DNA of 64,000 bases. Origin: Porphyrobacter sp. Lineage in GTDB: Bacteria; Pseudomonadota; Alphaproteobacteria; Sphingomonadales; Sphingomonadaceae. The notes beneath the pieces were generated by a model, which had not been told where the DNA came from, did not search any database, and was given only the letters and a program-made list of their open reading frames with translations. Below are positions 1 to 9,072 of this stretch, piece by piece. The position numbers and the translations under genes are program-made. Location of the stretch: contig JAPZRO010000002.1 of assembly GCA_027531395.1 (NCBI GenBank), forward strand, positions 1 to 64,000, given 5' to 3'. Every line of letters starts with the position of its first letter. Within the stretch, counting starts at the first letter, position 1.

Positions 1-320
1 GCGGGCGAGAGCTTGCTGGTCTGGAACGGTATCGGCGGCAGTCATGCCCTGCCTGTTAGCAAGCGGGGCCGGGGGGGGGGGAGCCCCCCCCCCCCCCCCC
101 CCCCCCCCCCACCAAACAAAAAATCATAAACACCAACCCAAACACCCCCTGGGTGTGGTGGGTGTTTTTCTACCCGGGGATTTGGGTGACGTCTACATCC
201 AAGTCTTGTGGGTTTTGCCGGGGGGGGGGGGGGGGGGGTTTGCCCCCCCACGCCCCGCTTGCTAACAGGCAGGGCATGACTGCCGCCGATACCGTTCCAG
301 ACCAGCAAGCTCTCGCCCGC
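1..320. repeat. fold-back inverted repeat with homopolymer-rich centre, probable assembly artefact
   Basis: Bases 1-69 are the exact reverse complement of bases 252-320. The spacer holds a run of 11 G (71-81), 27 C (84-110) and 19 G (220-238), plus a noisy, partly self-complementary stretch around 111-219. The right arm contains the start codon and first codons of the oxygenase gene at 276, so the left arm is a backward copy of coding sequence. This is what a chimeric fold-back read with poly-G base-calling failure at a contig end looks like. A natural long hairpin is possible but less likely. Confidence 0.85.
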
Positions 321-944
321 GTCGGCGCGCAGGTGCGCGAGCGGCTGGCCGCAGACCCGGGCGTCTATCGCATCGAGAACGACCATTGCGAGCTCTTCGC
401 CGTGGGCGATTTCCTCACCGCTGCCGAATGCGCGAAGCTGTGCGCGATGATCGACGAGGTCGCGCGGCCCTCCTCACTCCACGAGCTCGACTACGCCAGC
501 GGCTTCCGCACTTCCTATTCCGGCGACCTCGACCCCGAAGAAAGCTTCGTGAAGGGCATCTCGCGCCGGATCGACGATCTGCTCGGCCTGCCGTCGGAAA
601 TCGGCGAGGCGGTGCAGGGCCAGCGCTATCTCCCCGGCCAGCAGTTCCAGCCGCACAATGACTGGTTCTACACCTCCGAGAAATACTGGAAGCTCGAAGA
701 GGCGCGCGGCGGTCAGCGCAGTTGGACCGCGATGGCCTATCTCAACGAGGTCGAGGAGGGCGGCGCAACGCTGTTCACCGAAATCGGCATCCAGATCGAG
801 CCCAAGCCCGGCGTGCTCTTGCTGTGGAATAATGCTCTGCCCGACGGCCGCCCCAACGAGGGCACGATGCACGCCGGAATGCCGGTGCTGAAGGGCGCGA
901 AATACGTCATCACCAAGTGGTATCGCACGCGTAAATGGCGGTAG
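276..944 (+). CDS. 2-oxoglutarate/Fe(II)-dependent oxygenase, prolyl 4-hydroxylase type
   Basis: A 222-residue cytosolic protein with the double-stranded beta-helix signature of the P4H superfamily. His127 and Asp129 (PHND) and His199 are the expected iron ligands, and Lys209, ten residues after the second histidine, is the expected 2-oxoglutarate contact. These enzymes hydroxylate protein or peptide side chains with O2 and 2-oxoglutarate; the substrate here is unknown. I chose ATG 276, preceded by a weak AGGCAGGG. Sequence upstream of it is artefactual, so the true start cannot be confirmed. The gene converges on the DUF1003 gene 15 bases away. Confidence 0.85.
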   Translation: MTAADTVPDQQALARVGAQVRERLAADPGVYRIENDHCELFAVGDFLTAAECAKLCAMIDEVARPSSLHELDYASGFRTSYSGDLDPEESFVKGISRRIDDLLGLPSEIGEAVQGQRYLPGQQFQPHNDWFYTSEKYWKLEEARGGQRSWTAMAYLNEVEEGGATLFTEIGIQIEPKPGVLLLWNNALPDGRPNEGTMHAGMPVLKGAKYVITKWYRTRKWR

Positions 945-959
945 GAAAGACCCAGCGGC

Positions 960-1499
960 CTATTTCTCCGGGCCAGTCTGTGCTGCCTCCTCGTCCCGCC
1001 TGATCGCCCGCACGTCCTGCGCCAGCCGGTCGATCCGGTGGCCGAGCCGCAGGATCTCCAGCTGGGTGCGCAGGTTCACCTCGTAATCGTGGCGCGCGGT
1101 GATGCGGTCTTTCATCGCCTGCCGGTTCTGGCTCATCAGGATCACCGGCGCCTGCACCGCGGCGAGCATCGACAGCATCAGGTTGAGGAAGATGAAGGGA
1201 TAGGCATCGAAGGGCTTGAAGCCCATCGCCGGCAGCACCCCGCTATTGAGCGCGGCCCACACCACCAGCACCACGCCGAAGCAGATGATGAAGCCCCAGC
1301 TGCCCCCGACTGCCGCAACCCGGTCGGCCAGGCGGTCGCCCCAGGTGGCGTGCGCCTGCGCCAGTTCCTCGGCATCGCGCCCGGTGAAAGTCCCCGCCGC
1401 CACCCGCCTGAGCACGCGCTGTTCGTCGGCTTCGAGATCGTCGAAGTCGCGCCCCAACAGGTCTCGCGCGAGCTTGTGCGGATCGGCTTCGCGGGTCAT
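960..1499 (-). CDS. DUF1003 family membrane protein
   Basis: A 179-residue protein of the DUF1003 family. Two hydrophobic segments lie at roughly residues 67-86 (starting at WGFIICFG) and 102-121. The family hallmark follows: a conserved QAPVILMSQNRQ stretch and a charged helix with many Arg and Asp. The C-terminal part looks like a coiled coil. Function is not established for the family; it is an inner-membrane protein. The gene lies 9 bases downstream of lysK on the same strand, so the two may be co-transcribed. Confidence 0.85.
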   Translation of the reverse strand: MTREADPHKLARDLLGRDFDDLEADEQRVLRRVAAGTFTGRDAEELAQAHATWGDRLADRVAAVGGSWGFIICFGVVLVVWAALNSGVLPAMGFKPFDAYPFIFLNLMLSMLAAVQAPVILMSQNRQAMKDRITARHDYEVNLRTQLEILRLGHRIDRLAQDVRAIRRDEEAAQTGPEK

Positions 1500-1508
1500 G
1501 CCATTCGC

Positions 1509-3125
1509 CTACGCCTTCGCCAGCGCCTCGGCAATCAGCTGCCGGGTCGGCGCGATGCCGTAGAGCGCGATAAAGCTGCCCATGCGCGGCCCCTGCTCGC
1601 TGCCGAGGAGGGTCTCGTAGAGCGCCTTGAACCAGTCGCGTAGGGATTCGAACCCGAATTCCTCCTGCTTGCCGATCTCGTAGACGATGGTCTGCAAGTC
1701 CTCGGCGCTCATGTCCGCCGGGGCTTCGGCCAGCGCGGCATCGAGCGCCCACAGCGCAGGCACCTCGCCACCTGCCGGAGCGCGCTTGGCGAGCGTCGGG
1801 GCGACGAAATCGCGGTTATAGGCCAGCGCCTTCATCACCAGCACATCAAGCGCGGGGTGCGCAGCCGGATCGGCATCCGCGACATAATTGCCGAGGTACG
1901 ACCACACCGCCTCGTGGGTCGCGCCCGCGCCGAGCACGCCGACCAGATTGAGCAGGAGGCTGAACGGCACGGGCAGCGTATCGCCCTGCCCCGGCGCATC
2001 GGCGCCCTCGTGGTGCCGGTTCGCGCGCAGCAGGTGCCACACCGGATTGCCGAGCCGCTTGTCGATATCCTGCCCCGGCAGGGCCGCGCGGAACTGCCAG
2101 TAATCGTCGATCGCCTTGGGGATCACGCCGACATGGAGCTGCTTGGCGCTCTTGGGATTGGCGAAGATGTAGTAGCCGAGGCTCTCCTCGCTGCCATATT
2201 CGAGCCATTGCTCGATCGACAGGCCATTGCCCTTGGACTTGGAGATCTTCTCGCCCTTGGCATCGAGGAACAGCTCGTAGATCAGCCCTTCGGGCTTGTT
2301 CCCGCCGAGCACGCGCGCGATCTTGCCCGACTGGATGCCGCTATCGGTCAGGTCCTTGCCGTACATCTCGTAATCGACGCCGAGCGCGACCCAGCGCATC
2401 GCCCAGTCGACCTTCCACTGGCACTTGGCCATGCCGCCCAGCGCCGATTGTTCGACCACAGCGCCGTCCTCGTCGGTGAAGCGGATGATCCCGGCGGCCG
2501 CGTCGACCACCTCGATCGGCACCTGCAATACCGCGCCGGTGGTCGGCGAAATCGGCATGACCGGCGAATAGGTGCGGCGGCGCTCCTCTCCGAGGGTCGG
2601 CAGCATGATGTCCATGATCGCGCCGAAATTGGCGAGCACGCCCTTCAGCGCCTCGTCGAACTTGCCACCATTGTAGCAGTCCGAGGAGCTGACGAATTCA
2701 TACTCGAAGCCGAAGCGGTCGAGGAAGTCGCGCAGCATCGCGTTGTTGTGCGCGGCGAAGCTTTCGAACTTCTCGAACGGATCGGGGATGCGCGAAAGCG
2801 GCTTGCCGAGGTGCTCGGTCAGCATCGCCTGATTGGGGACGTTGTCGGGCACCTTGCGCAACCCGTCCAAGTCGTCCGAGAAGGCCACCAGCCGCGTCGG
2901 CGCGCCGCCGGTCAGCGTCTCGTAGGCGCGGCGCACGAGGCTGGTGCGCAGCACTTCCTGGAAGGTGCCGATATGCGGCAGGCCCGAGGGGCCGTAACCG
3001 GTCTCGAACAGCACCCCGCCTTCCTTGCCTTGCGGCAGGCGCTTGGCAAGGCGCTGCGCCTCCTGGAACGGCCAGGCCTTGGAGTTGGTCGCTGCGGCGA
3101 TGAGGGCGTCTTGGGTGATCGTCAT
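1509..3125 (-). CDS. lysK: lysyl-tRNA synthetase, class I
   Basis: A 538-residue aminoacyl-tRNA synthetase that charges tRNA-Lys in the cytoplasm. It is the class I (archaeal-type) enzyme, which alphaproteobacteria use in place of the class II LysS. The Rossmann-fold signature HIGT is at residues 51-54 inside GPSGLPHIGTFQE, and the KMSKS-like loop appears as KISKSKG near residue 291. Length matches the family. The start is an ATG at 3125 with an AT-rich promoter region upstream that contains a 25-base palindrome (3188-3212). Confidence 0.95.
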   Translation of the reverse strand: MTITQDALIAAATNSKAWPFQEAQRLAKRLPQGKEGGVLFETGYGPSGLPHIGTFQEVLRTSLVRRAYETLTGGAPTRLVAFSDDLDGLRKVPDNVPNQAMLTEHLGKPLSRIPDPFEKFESFAAHNNAMLRDFLDRFGFEYEFVSSSDCYNGGKFDEALKGVLANFGAIMDIMLPTLGEERRRTYSPVMPISPTTGAVLQVPIEVVDAAAGIIRFTDEDGAVVEQSALGGMAKCQWKVDWAMRWVALGVDYEMYGKDLTDSGIQSGKIARVLGGNKPEGLIYELFLDAKGEKISKSKGNGLSIEQWLEYGSEESLGYYIFANPKSAKQLHVGVIPKAIDDYWQFRAALPGQDIDKRLGNPVWHLLRANRHHEGADAPGQGDTLPVPFSLLLNLVGVLGAGATHEAVWSYLGNYVADADPAAHPALDVLVMKALAYNRDFVAPTLAKRAPAGGEVPALWALDAALAEAPADMSAEDLQTIVYEIGKQEEFGFESLRDWFKALYETLLGSEQGPRMGSFIALYGIAPTRQLIAEALAKA

Positions 3126-3537
3126 GGCAGGGCGGCTATTAGGGATGGCGGACAGGCTTGCAAGCCCAATGGCGGGGGTAAAGGTGACAAAGGTGACACC
3201 GTGTCAACTTTGAAACAAAATTACGTCTTCAATGAAATCATAGTCTTGATGTGGACTTCTGGCCCGAATTGTGAGCGGACGGACACAAGCGGATCGCGTG
3301 GAAATCCGCCTGATGCCGTCAGCACCGCGTCGTTCTAGCGCGCCCAAGGCCTGTAGGACAGGCAGCGGGGCAAAGCCTGATCGGGGTGCGTTTACATCGG
3401 CGCGCGGCTCGCCCATCGTCCTTGCTGTGACTCCCCCCGATCCTCTCCTTCTCCCCGCGCTCCATGCCAGCCATGGCGGACACTGGCTGCGGCCGGCTGC
3501 GGGCGGCACCAACGCGGTGTCGAAGGGCGATGCGATC
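3126..3537. other. 412-base intergenic region between divergent lysK and dinG-like genes
   Basis: No convincing gene is present. The lysK-proximal part (3175-3260) is AT-rich for this genome and contains tandem AAAGGTGAC copies (3180-3198) that merge into a near-perfect palindrome. Small hairpins occur further on, including GCCTGT-AGG-ACAGGC near 3350. An in-frame upstream extension of the helicase gene reaches back to 3271, but its residues look like translated non-coding DNA, so I treat it as intergenic. Confidence 0.6.
3188..3212. promoter_or_regulatory. 25-base palindromic operator overlapping the probable lysK promoter
   Basis: CAAAGGTGACAC-C-GTGTCAACTTTG is symmetric at 11 of 12 positions per arm, centred on base 3200. 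On the minus strand, TTGACA (3202-3207) makes a good -35, and 17 bases later CCTTTA is a weak -10, which would place transcription start about 45 bases upstream of lysK. The symmetry and position suggest binding by a dimeric regulator. Which regulator, and whether it serves lysK or the rightward gene, cannot be told from sequence. Confidence 0.5.
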
Positions 3538-6177
3538 ATGGCCGCCGCCGATACGCCGGTGCTGCTGATCAACGCCCCGCTGGTGGCGAGCCGGCTGGGC
3601 TATCCCGATCTCTCGGGGCTCGACCTGCTGGAGGCCTTCGCCTTCATCCACCCCGCGCGCTTCTGCGTGCCGACCCCGCGCGGCCTTGCCGAAGCGCTGG
3701 GCCTGCCGGTGCCGGAGAACGACGCGGCGGTTCCCGAACTGCTCCAGCGCGCCGGCGGGGCGCTGATCGCGGCGGTGCGCGATCCCGAATGGTTCGAGCG
3801 CGAGGGCGCGTGGAGCGCGCTGCAATCGCTCGAACGCCTGCGCTGGCCGTGGGCGCAGGTGCTCAAGGCCCACATCGCCAAGCCCGAACTCGCCGAGCGC
3901 TGGCTGTTCGCGCGCCTGCCCGAATGGGAGGAAGCGGGCGAGCGCCCTGCTCCGCGACAGGTGGAGCTGTCGGCAGAGGCCGTGCAGGCGCAGCTGGCGC
4001 GGCTCACCGGAGACGGCGCGGAACAGCGCGAGGGCCAGCGCGCCTATGCGCAGGATGTGTCGCGCATCTTCGCTCCGCGCTCGGCCCCCGGTCGCCCGCA
4101 TCTGGCGCTGGCGCAGGCGGGAACGGGGATCGGCAAGACGCTGGGCTATCTCGCGCCCGCCTCGCTATGGGCGGCGGCGAGCGGCGGCACGGTGTGGGTC
4201 TCGACCTTCACCAAGAACCTGCAACGCCAGCTGCGCGCCGAAAGCCGCCGGGCATGGCCTGCCAAGCGTCCCGACGGCACCCCGCCAGTGGTGGTGCGCA
4301 AGGGGCGCGAGAATTACCTCTGCCTGCTCAATCTCGAGGACGCGCTGCAAGGCGGGTTCGCGGGCCGCGCGGCGGTGCTGGCGCAGCTGGTGGCGCGCTG
4401 GGGCGCCTATACCCGCGATGGCGACATGATCGGCGGCGATCTGCCCGGCTGGCTCGGGACGCTGTTCCGCAAGAGAGGCATCGCGGCACTCACCGACCAG
4501 CGCGGCGAGTGCATCTATGCCGGCTGCCCGCATTACCGGAAGTGCTTCATCGAACGCGCCGCGCGGGATTCTGTGCAGGCTGACCTCGTGATCGCCAACC
4601 ATGCGCTGGTGATGGTCAACGCCGCGCGCGCCCGCGACCCGAACCAGCGCCCCACCCGCCTGATCTTCGACGAAGGCCACCACGTGTTCGACGCGGCGGA
4701 TTCGACCTTTGCTGCGACCCTTAGCGGGCAGGAGGCGATCGAGCTCCGTCGCTGGATCGTCGGCCCCGAGCGCGAGGCGCGCGGGCGGCGGCGGGGGCTC
4801 TCGGCGCGGCTCGCGGATGTGGCGAGCTATGACGAGGCGGGCGCCGAGGCGATCGCGGCGGCGTGCAAGGCGGGGCAGCTGCTCCCCTCCGATGGCTGGC
4901 TCCAGCGCCTCGCCGAGAACAGCCCCTTCGGCCCGGTGGAGGCGCTGCTCGCGGCGGTGCGCACCGCAACCTATGCCCGCGACGAGAGCGGCGGGCAGGA
5001 GGCGGGCTACGGCATCGAGACCGAGGCCTCGGGCCTGCCCGGCGAGGTGATCGAGGCCGCCAGCAACGCCGCCGAGGCGCTGGCCGGCATCCGCGTGCCG
5101 CTGATCCGGCTGGGCGGACGGCTCGAGGCGATCCTTGCCGAACCGCCCGACTGGCTCGACGCGCAAGGGAGGGCCCGGATCGAAGGCGCGCGCTTTGCGC
5201 TGGGCTGGCGGATCGAGCTGATCGCGGCATGGGAAGCCCTGCTCGACCGGCTGGGCGGGCCCGCCGACCCCGAATTCGTCGACTGGCTCGCGGTCGACCG
5301 CTCCGACGCGCGCGAGTTCGATGTGGCGATCCACCGCCGCTGGCTCGACCCGATGAAACCCTTCGCCCGCGTCGTGCTCGAACCGGCGCACGGGGTGCTG
5401 CTGACCAGCGCGACCCTCACCGACCGCACGACTGATGACGACCGCTGGGCCAGCGCCATCGCGCGCTCGGGCGCGGCGCATATCGAGGGCACGCCGCTGC
5501 TCTCGGCGGCCGAGAGCCCCTTCGACTACGCCAGCCGCGCCGAGGTGCTGATCGTCACCGACGTAGCCAAGGGCGATTTGCCCGCGCTTGCGGGTGCCTA
5601 TGCGCGGCTGATCGAGGCGTCGGGCGGCGGGGTGCTCGGGTTGTTCACCGCGATCCGGCGGCTGCGCGCGGTGCATGGCCGCATCGCCGATCGCCTCGCG
5701 CGCGCCGGCCTGCCGGTCTATGCTCAGCACGTCGACCCGATCGACACCGGCACGCTGGTCGACATCTTCCGCGACGATCCGCGCGCCAGCCTGCTCGGCA
5801 CGGATGCCCTGCGCGACGGCGTGGACGTGCCCGGCCACTCGCTGCGCTGCGTGGTGATGGAGCAGGTCCCTTGGCCCCGCCCCGACATCCTCCACAAGGC
5901 GCGCAGGCTCGCAGGCGGCGGCTCGGCCTATGACGACCGCATCATCCGCGCGCGGCTGGCGCAGGCCTTCGGGCGGCTGATCCGGAGCAAGGAGGATGCC
6001 GGCCACTTCGTCATGCTCTCTCCCGCCTTCCCCTCGCGCCTGCTCACCGCCTTCCCGCCCGGCGCGCCGGTGTTGCGCGTCACGCTTGATGAGGCTTTAC
6101 AACGCGTCTCGGCTGGTGTTGTGGGCAAGCATTCCGTCCCCGCGCCGGTCGACGACAAGGGAGCTTTACTGCCATGA
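3538..6177 (+). CDS. DinG/XPD-type ATP-dependent DNA helicase with Fe-S cluster
   Basis: An 879-residue superfamily 2 helicase. Walker A (AGTGIGKT) lies near residues 194-201, the DEAH-like box is DEGH at 378-381, and motif VI (QAFGRLIR) is near the C-terminus. Cys262, Cys325, Cys330 and Cys336 sit between motifs I and II, where XPD/DinG helicases bind a [4Fe-4S] cluster. Such enzymes unwind 5'-to-3' and resolve R-loops and damaged forks. I chose ATG 3538, preceded by GAAGGG; an upstream extension to 3271 is open but looks non-coding. The stop overlaps the next gene by four bases. I found no LexA-type GTTC-N7-GTTC site upstream. Confidence 0.85.
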   Translation: MAAADTPVLLINAPLVASRLGYPDLSGLDLLEAFAFIHPARFCVPTPRGLAEALGLPVPENDAAVPELLQRAGGALIAAVRDPEWFEREGAWSALQSLERLRWPWAQVLKAHIAKPELAERWLFARLPEWEEAGERPAPRQVELSAEAVQAQLARLTGDGAEQREGQRAYAQDVSRIFAPRSAPGRPHLALAQAGTGIGKTLGYLAPASLWAAASGGTVWVSTFTKNLQRQLRAESRRAWPAKRPDGTPPVVVRKGRENYLCLLNLEDALQGGFAGRAAVLAQLVARWGAYTRDGDMIGGDLPGWLGTLFRKRGIAALTDQRGECIYAGCPHYRKCFIERAARDSVQADLVIANHALVMVNAARARDPNQRPTRLIFDEGHHVFDAADSTFAATLSGQEAIELRRWIVGPEREARGRRRGLSARLADVASYDEAGAEAIAAACKAGQLLPSDGWLQRLAENSPFGPVEALLAAVRTATYARDESGGQEAGYGIETEASGLPGEVIEAASNAAEALAGIRVPLIRLGGRLEAILAEPPDWLDAQGRARIEGARFALGWRIELIAAWEALLDRLGGPADPEFVDWLAVDRSDAREFDVAIHRRWLDPMKPFARVVLEPAHGVLLTSATLTDRTTDDDRWASAIARSGAAHIEGTPLLSAAESPFDYASRAEVLIVTDVAKGDLPALAGAYARLIEASGGGVLGLFTAIRRLRAVHGRIADRLARAGLPVYAQHVDPIDTGTLVDIFRDDPRASLLGTDALRDGVDVPGHSLRCVVMEQVPWPRPDILHKARRLAGGGSAYDDRIIRARLAQAFGRLIRSKEDAGHFVMLSPAFPSRLLTAFPPGAPVLRVTLDEALQRVSAGVVGKHSVPAPVDDKGALLP

Positions 6178-6713
6178 AGATCCTGGGCCTGCTGCGCCAC
6201 GCCAAATCCGACTGGGACGACATGAACCAGCGCGATTTCGACCGCGGGCTGAACGCGCGCGGGAAGAAGGGTGCGCAGCTGATCGGCCAGCATATCCGCG
6301 ACCACGGGATCAAGTGGGACAAGGTGATCGCTTCGCCGGCGGTGCGGGTGAAGCTGACGCTCGAAGGCGCGCTGCCCGAGGTCACGCCGGAATACGACCA
6401 GAAGCTCTATCTCGCCAGCTACGACACCATCATCGAGACGATCGAGGCCCATGCCGGCAGCGGCGATGACGAGGCCGATGCGATCCTCGTCGCGGGCCAC
6501 AATCCGGGCTTGCAGGATGTGCTGCTCGAACTGGTCGCGCCGGGCAAGGAGAACGCCCTGTTCAAGGAAGCGGTGGTGAAGTTCCCGACCGCTGCCTACG
6601 CGGTGCTCGAATGCGATATCGAACACTGGTCGCAATTGAAGCGCTACTGCGCCGGGCTGGTCCACTTCGCCCGGCCGCGCGATCTCGATCCCGCGCTGGG
6701 GCCGGAGAGCTAG
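6174..6713 (+). CDS. SixA-like histidine phosphatase
   Basis: A 179-residue protein of the histidine phosphatase superfamily, SixA branch. LLRHAKSDWDD near the N-terminus carries the RH pair with the phospho-accepting histidine, and AGHNP near residue 107 supplies the second catalytic histidine. SixA removes phosphate from phosphohistidine proteins such as phosphorelay or PTS components; the target here is unknown. It is translationally coupled to the helicase gene by an ATGA overlap and converges on the M3 peptidase gene. Confidence 0.85.
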   Translation: MKILGLLRHAKSDWDDMNQRDFDRGLNARGKKGAQLIGQHIRDHGIKWDKVIASPAVRVKLTLEGALPEVTPEYDQKLYLASYDTIIETIEAHAGSGDDEADAILVAGHNPGLQDVLLELVAPGKENALFKEAVVKFPTAAYAVLECDIEHWSQLKRYCAGLVHFARPRDLDPALGPES

Positions 6714-6737
6714 TCCCCGGCCCCGCGCAGGCCCGGG

Positions 6738-8948
6738 TTACTCCCCTTCGCCCTCGCCGCCGGCCAGCCCGCGCGCTTCGAGCAGCGGCTGGATGTCCGG
6801 CTGGCGACCGGCGAAGTTCTGGAACATCTCGAAATAGTCCATCGTCCCGCCGCGGCTCAGCACGGTCTTGCGGTAGTGATCGCCATTGGCGCGGGTCAGC
6901 CCGCCATTGTCGCTGAACCACTTGCGGCTGTCGCGGTCGAGCATCTGGGTCCACAGGTAGGAATAATAGCCCGCCGAATAGCCCGCCGGATCGCTGAAGA
7001 TGTGGTTGAAATAGGTGGAGCGGTAGCGCGGCGGCACCAGACCCACTTCCAGCCCCAGTTCCTCCAGCGACTTGCGCTCGAAGGCGTCGACTTCTTCCGG
7101 CGTGTCGATCGCGGCGGCAGCCTCGGGGGTGAGCGCGGCCCACTTCATGTCGAGCAGCGCGGCGGCCACGGTCTCGCCGAAATCATAGCCCTGGTTGAAC
7201 TTGGAGGCTGCCTCGATCTTCTCGACCAGCGCCATCGGGATGGTCTCGCCGGTCTTGTAGTGCTTGGCGTAGTTCTGCAGCACTTCCGGATAGGTCGCCC
7301 ACATCTCGTTGACCTGGCTGGGGTATTCCACGAAGTCGCGCGCCGTGGCGGTGCCCGAGATGCTCTCGTAGCGCTGGTCGGCGAACAGGCCGTGCAGCGC
7401 GTGGCCGAATTCGTGGAAGGTGGTGCTGACGTCGTCGAAGCTCACCAGCTGCACCTCGCCCGGCGCGGCCTTGGGGATGTTGAGCACGTTGTAGATCACC
7501 GGCTTGGTGCCCCATTCGTGGCTCTGGTCGACGAAGTTGCTCATCCACGCCCCGCCGCGCTTGGACGGGCGCTGGAACGGATCGAAGTAGAACAGCCCGA
7601 GCTCCGAGCCATCGGCATCGAACACGGTGTAGACCCACACGTCGGGGTGATAGGTTGGCAGATCGGTGCGGCGCTTGAAGGAGAGGCCGTAGAGCTTGTT
7701 CGCGGCGTAGAACACGCCGTCTTCCAGCACCTTGTCGAGCTGGAAATACTGCGCCACCGCGTCTTCATCGAGGTCGTAGCGCTCGGCCTTGATGCGGCTC
7801 GCATAGCGATACCAGTCCCACGGCTGGACGGTGTAGTCGCCGCCATCGGCCTTGATCGCGGCGTTGAGCATCTCGGCCTCGCGGCGCTGAGTGGCGGCGA
7901 GCGCGGGGACCATCTGCTCCATGAAATCGAGCGCGGTCTTGGGCGTCTTCGCCATGCGGTCATACATGGTGTAGCTCGCCCAGTCGGGCTCGCCGAACAG
8001 CGCCGCCTTCTGCGCGCGTAGCGTGGCGATCCTGGCCAGCAGCACGCGGGTATCGTGCTCGGCGGCCGCCCCGTCGGCGCGGTTGTAGCTCAGGCGGAAC
8101 AGCTTCTCGCGGGTGGCGCGGTTTTCGAGGGTCGGAAGGAGCGGCTGCTGCGTCGTGTTCTGGAGCGCGATCGCATACTTGCCCGGATGGCCCTTTTCGG
8201 CGGCGAGATCGGCGGCGGCCTTGATGTCGGCCTCCGACAAGCCGGCGAGTTCGGCCGCGGTATCGACGATCAGCGGCTGGCCGTTGGTCGCGGCGCGCAC
8301 CTTCTGGCCGAATTCGGTAGTGAGCGTCGACAGCTGGCCGTTGATCGCTTTCACCTGCTCGCGCTCGGCCTCGGTCAGCAGCGCGCCGGCATGGACCATG
8401 CGCTTGTAGGTCTCCTCCAGCAGCCGCGCGTCCTCGGTCGTCATCGTCATCGCGGCGCGGTTGTCATAGACCGCCTTCACCCGCGCAAAGAGCGCCGGAT
8501 CGAGCGTGATCGAATCCTGATGGGCCGAGAGCTTGGGGCTGATCTCGGTGTCGATCGCATCGAGCCGGTCGGTGGTGTTGGCGCCGGTGAGCGCATAGAA
8601 CACCCGCGCCACGCGGCCGAGCATCCGGCCCGATTTCTCCAGCGCGACGATGGTGTTGGCGAAGGTCGGCGCTTCGGGATTGGCGATGATCGCGGCGACT
8701 TCGGCCTTCTGGATCGCCATGCCCTGTTCGAAGGCGGGGATGTAGTCATCCTCGGAAATCTTGGTGAAATCAGGGGCAAGGAAGGGAAGCGTGCTGTCCG
8801 ACGCGAAATAGCCGGTACCCTGCGGGATCGCGGGTGCGGTGGCGGCGGCGCTCTGCGCCAGCGCGGGCGCGGGCGCGGCGGCAAGGCTCATCACCAGCGC
8901 GGCGGCGGACACGGTGGACAGGACAGGGGCAAGGTTGCGCGGAATCAT
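6738..8948 (-). CDS. M3 family metallopeptidase (peptidyl-dipeptidase Dcp-like), exported
   Basis: A 736-residue zinc peptidase. The catalytic HEFGH (HExxH) is near residue 512 in TTFHEFGHALHG, and the third ligand glutamate is expected in the downstream helix. An N-terminal signal peptide (hydrophobic core SAAALVMSLAAAPA, likely cleavage after ALA around residue 31) places it in the periplasm. Family members trim dipeptides or short oligopeptides. I chose ATG 8948 because GAGAGA sits at RBS distance and the signal peptide starts there; an extension to 9053 is possible but weak. Confidence 0.9.
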   Translation of the reverse strand: MIPRNLAPVLSTVSAAALVMSLAAAPAPALAQSAAATAPAIPQGTGYFASDSTLPFLAPDFTKISEDDYIPAFEQGMAIQKAEVAAIIANPEAPTFANTIVALEKSGRMLGRVARVFYALTGANTTDRLDAIDTEISPKLSAHQDSITLDPALFARVKAVYDNRAAMTMTTEDARLLEETYKRMVHAGALLTEAEREQVKAINGQLSTLTTEFGQKVRAATNGQPLIVDTAAELAGLSEADIKAAADLAAEKGHPGKYAIALQNTTQQPLLPTLENRATREKLFRLSYNRADGAAAEHDTRVLLARIATLRAQKAALFGEPDWASYTMYDRMAKTPKTALDFMEQMVPALAATQRREAEMLNAAIKADGGDYTVQPWDWYRYASRIKAERYDLDEDAVAQYFQLDKVLEDGVFYAANKLYGLSFKRRTDLPTYHPDVWVYTVFDADGSELGLFYFDPFQRPSKRGGAWMSNFVDQSHEWGTKPVIYNVLNIPKAAPGEVQLVSFDDVSTTFHEFGHALHGLFADQRYESISGTATARDFVEYPSQVNEMWATYPEVLQNYAKHYKTGETIPMALVEKIEAASKFNQGYDFGETVAAALLDMKWAALTPEAAAAIDTPEEVDAFERKSLEELGLEVGLVPPRYRSTYFNHIFSDPAGYSAGYYSYLWTQMLDRDSRKWFSDNGGLTRANGDHYRKTVLSRGGTMDYFEMFQNFAGRQPDIQPLLEARGLAGGEGEGE

Positions 8949-9072
8949 GTCGGGGTTCTCTCTCGGTTCAGCGTCGCAAGCGGCGATAATGTCCTGCGGT
9001 GCGACGGGCTCATGCATGGGCGCCCTTGAACAGAGTCTGACCGGCATTTGCAAGGTCGCTCGTCGAATGGGG

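Noticed and set aside
220..238. Possible G-quadruplex in the 19-G run
   Set aside because: The run lies in the centre of the fold-back and most likely reflects base-calling failure.
44..386. Proline- and glycine-rich reading frames across the C and G runs
   Set aside because: They result from homopolymers in what looks like an artefactual fold-back and have no ribosome-binding site or family similarity.
1643..1656. tRNA T-arm-like sequence (GGGTTCGAACCC type) on the minus strand
   Set aside because: It lies in the conserved lysK coding sequence, and no acceptor, D or anticodon arm can be formed around it.
3271..3537. N-terminal extension of the helicase gene
   Set aside because: The residues are low-complexity and unlike the family; ATG 3538 has a ribosome-binding site and gives a normal length.
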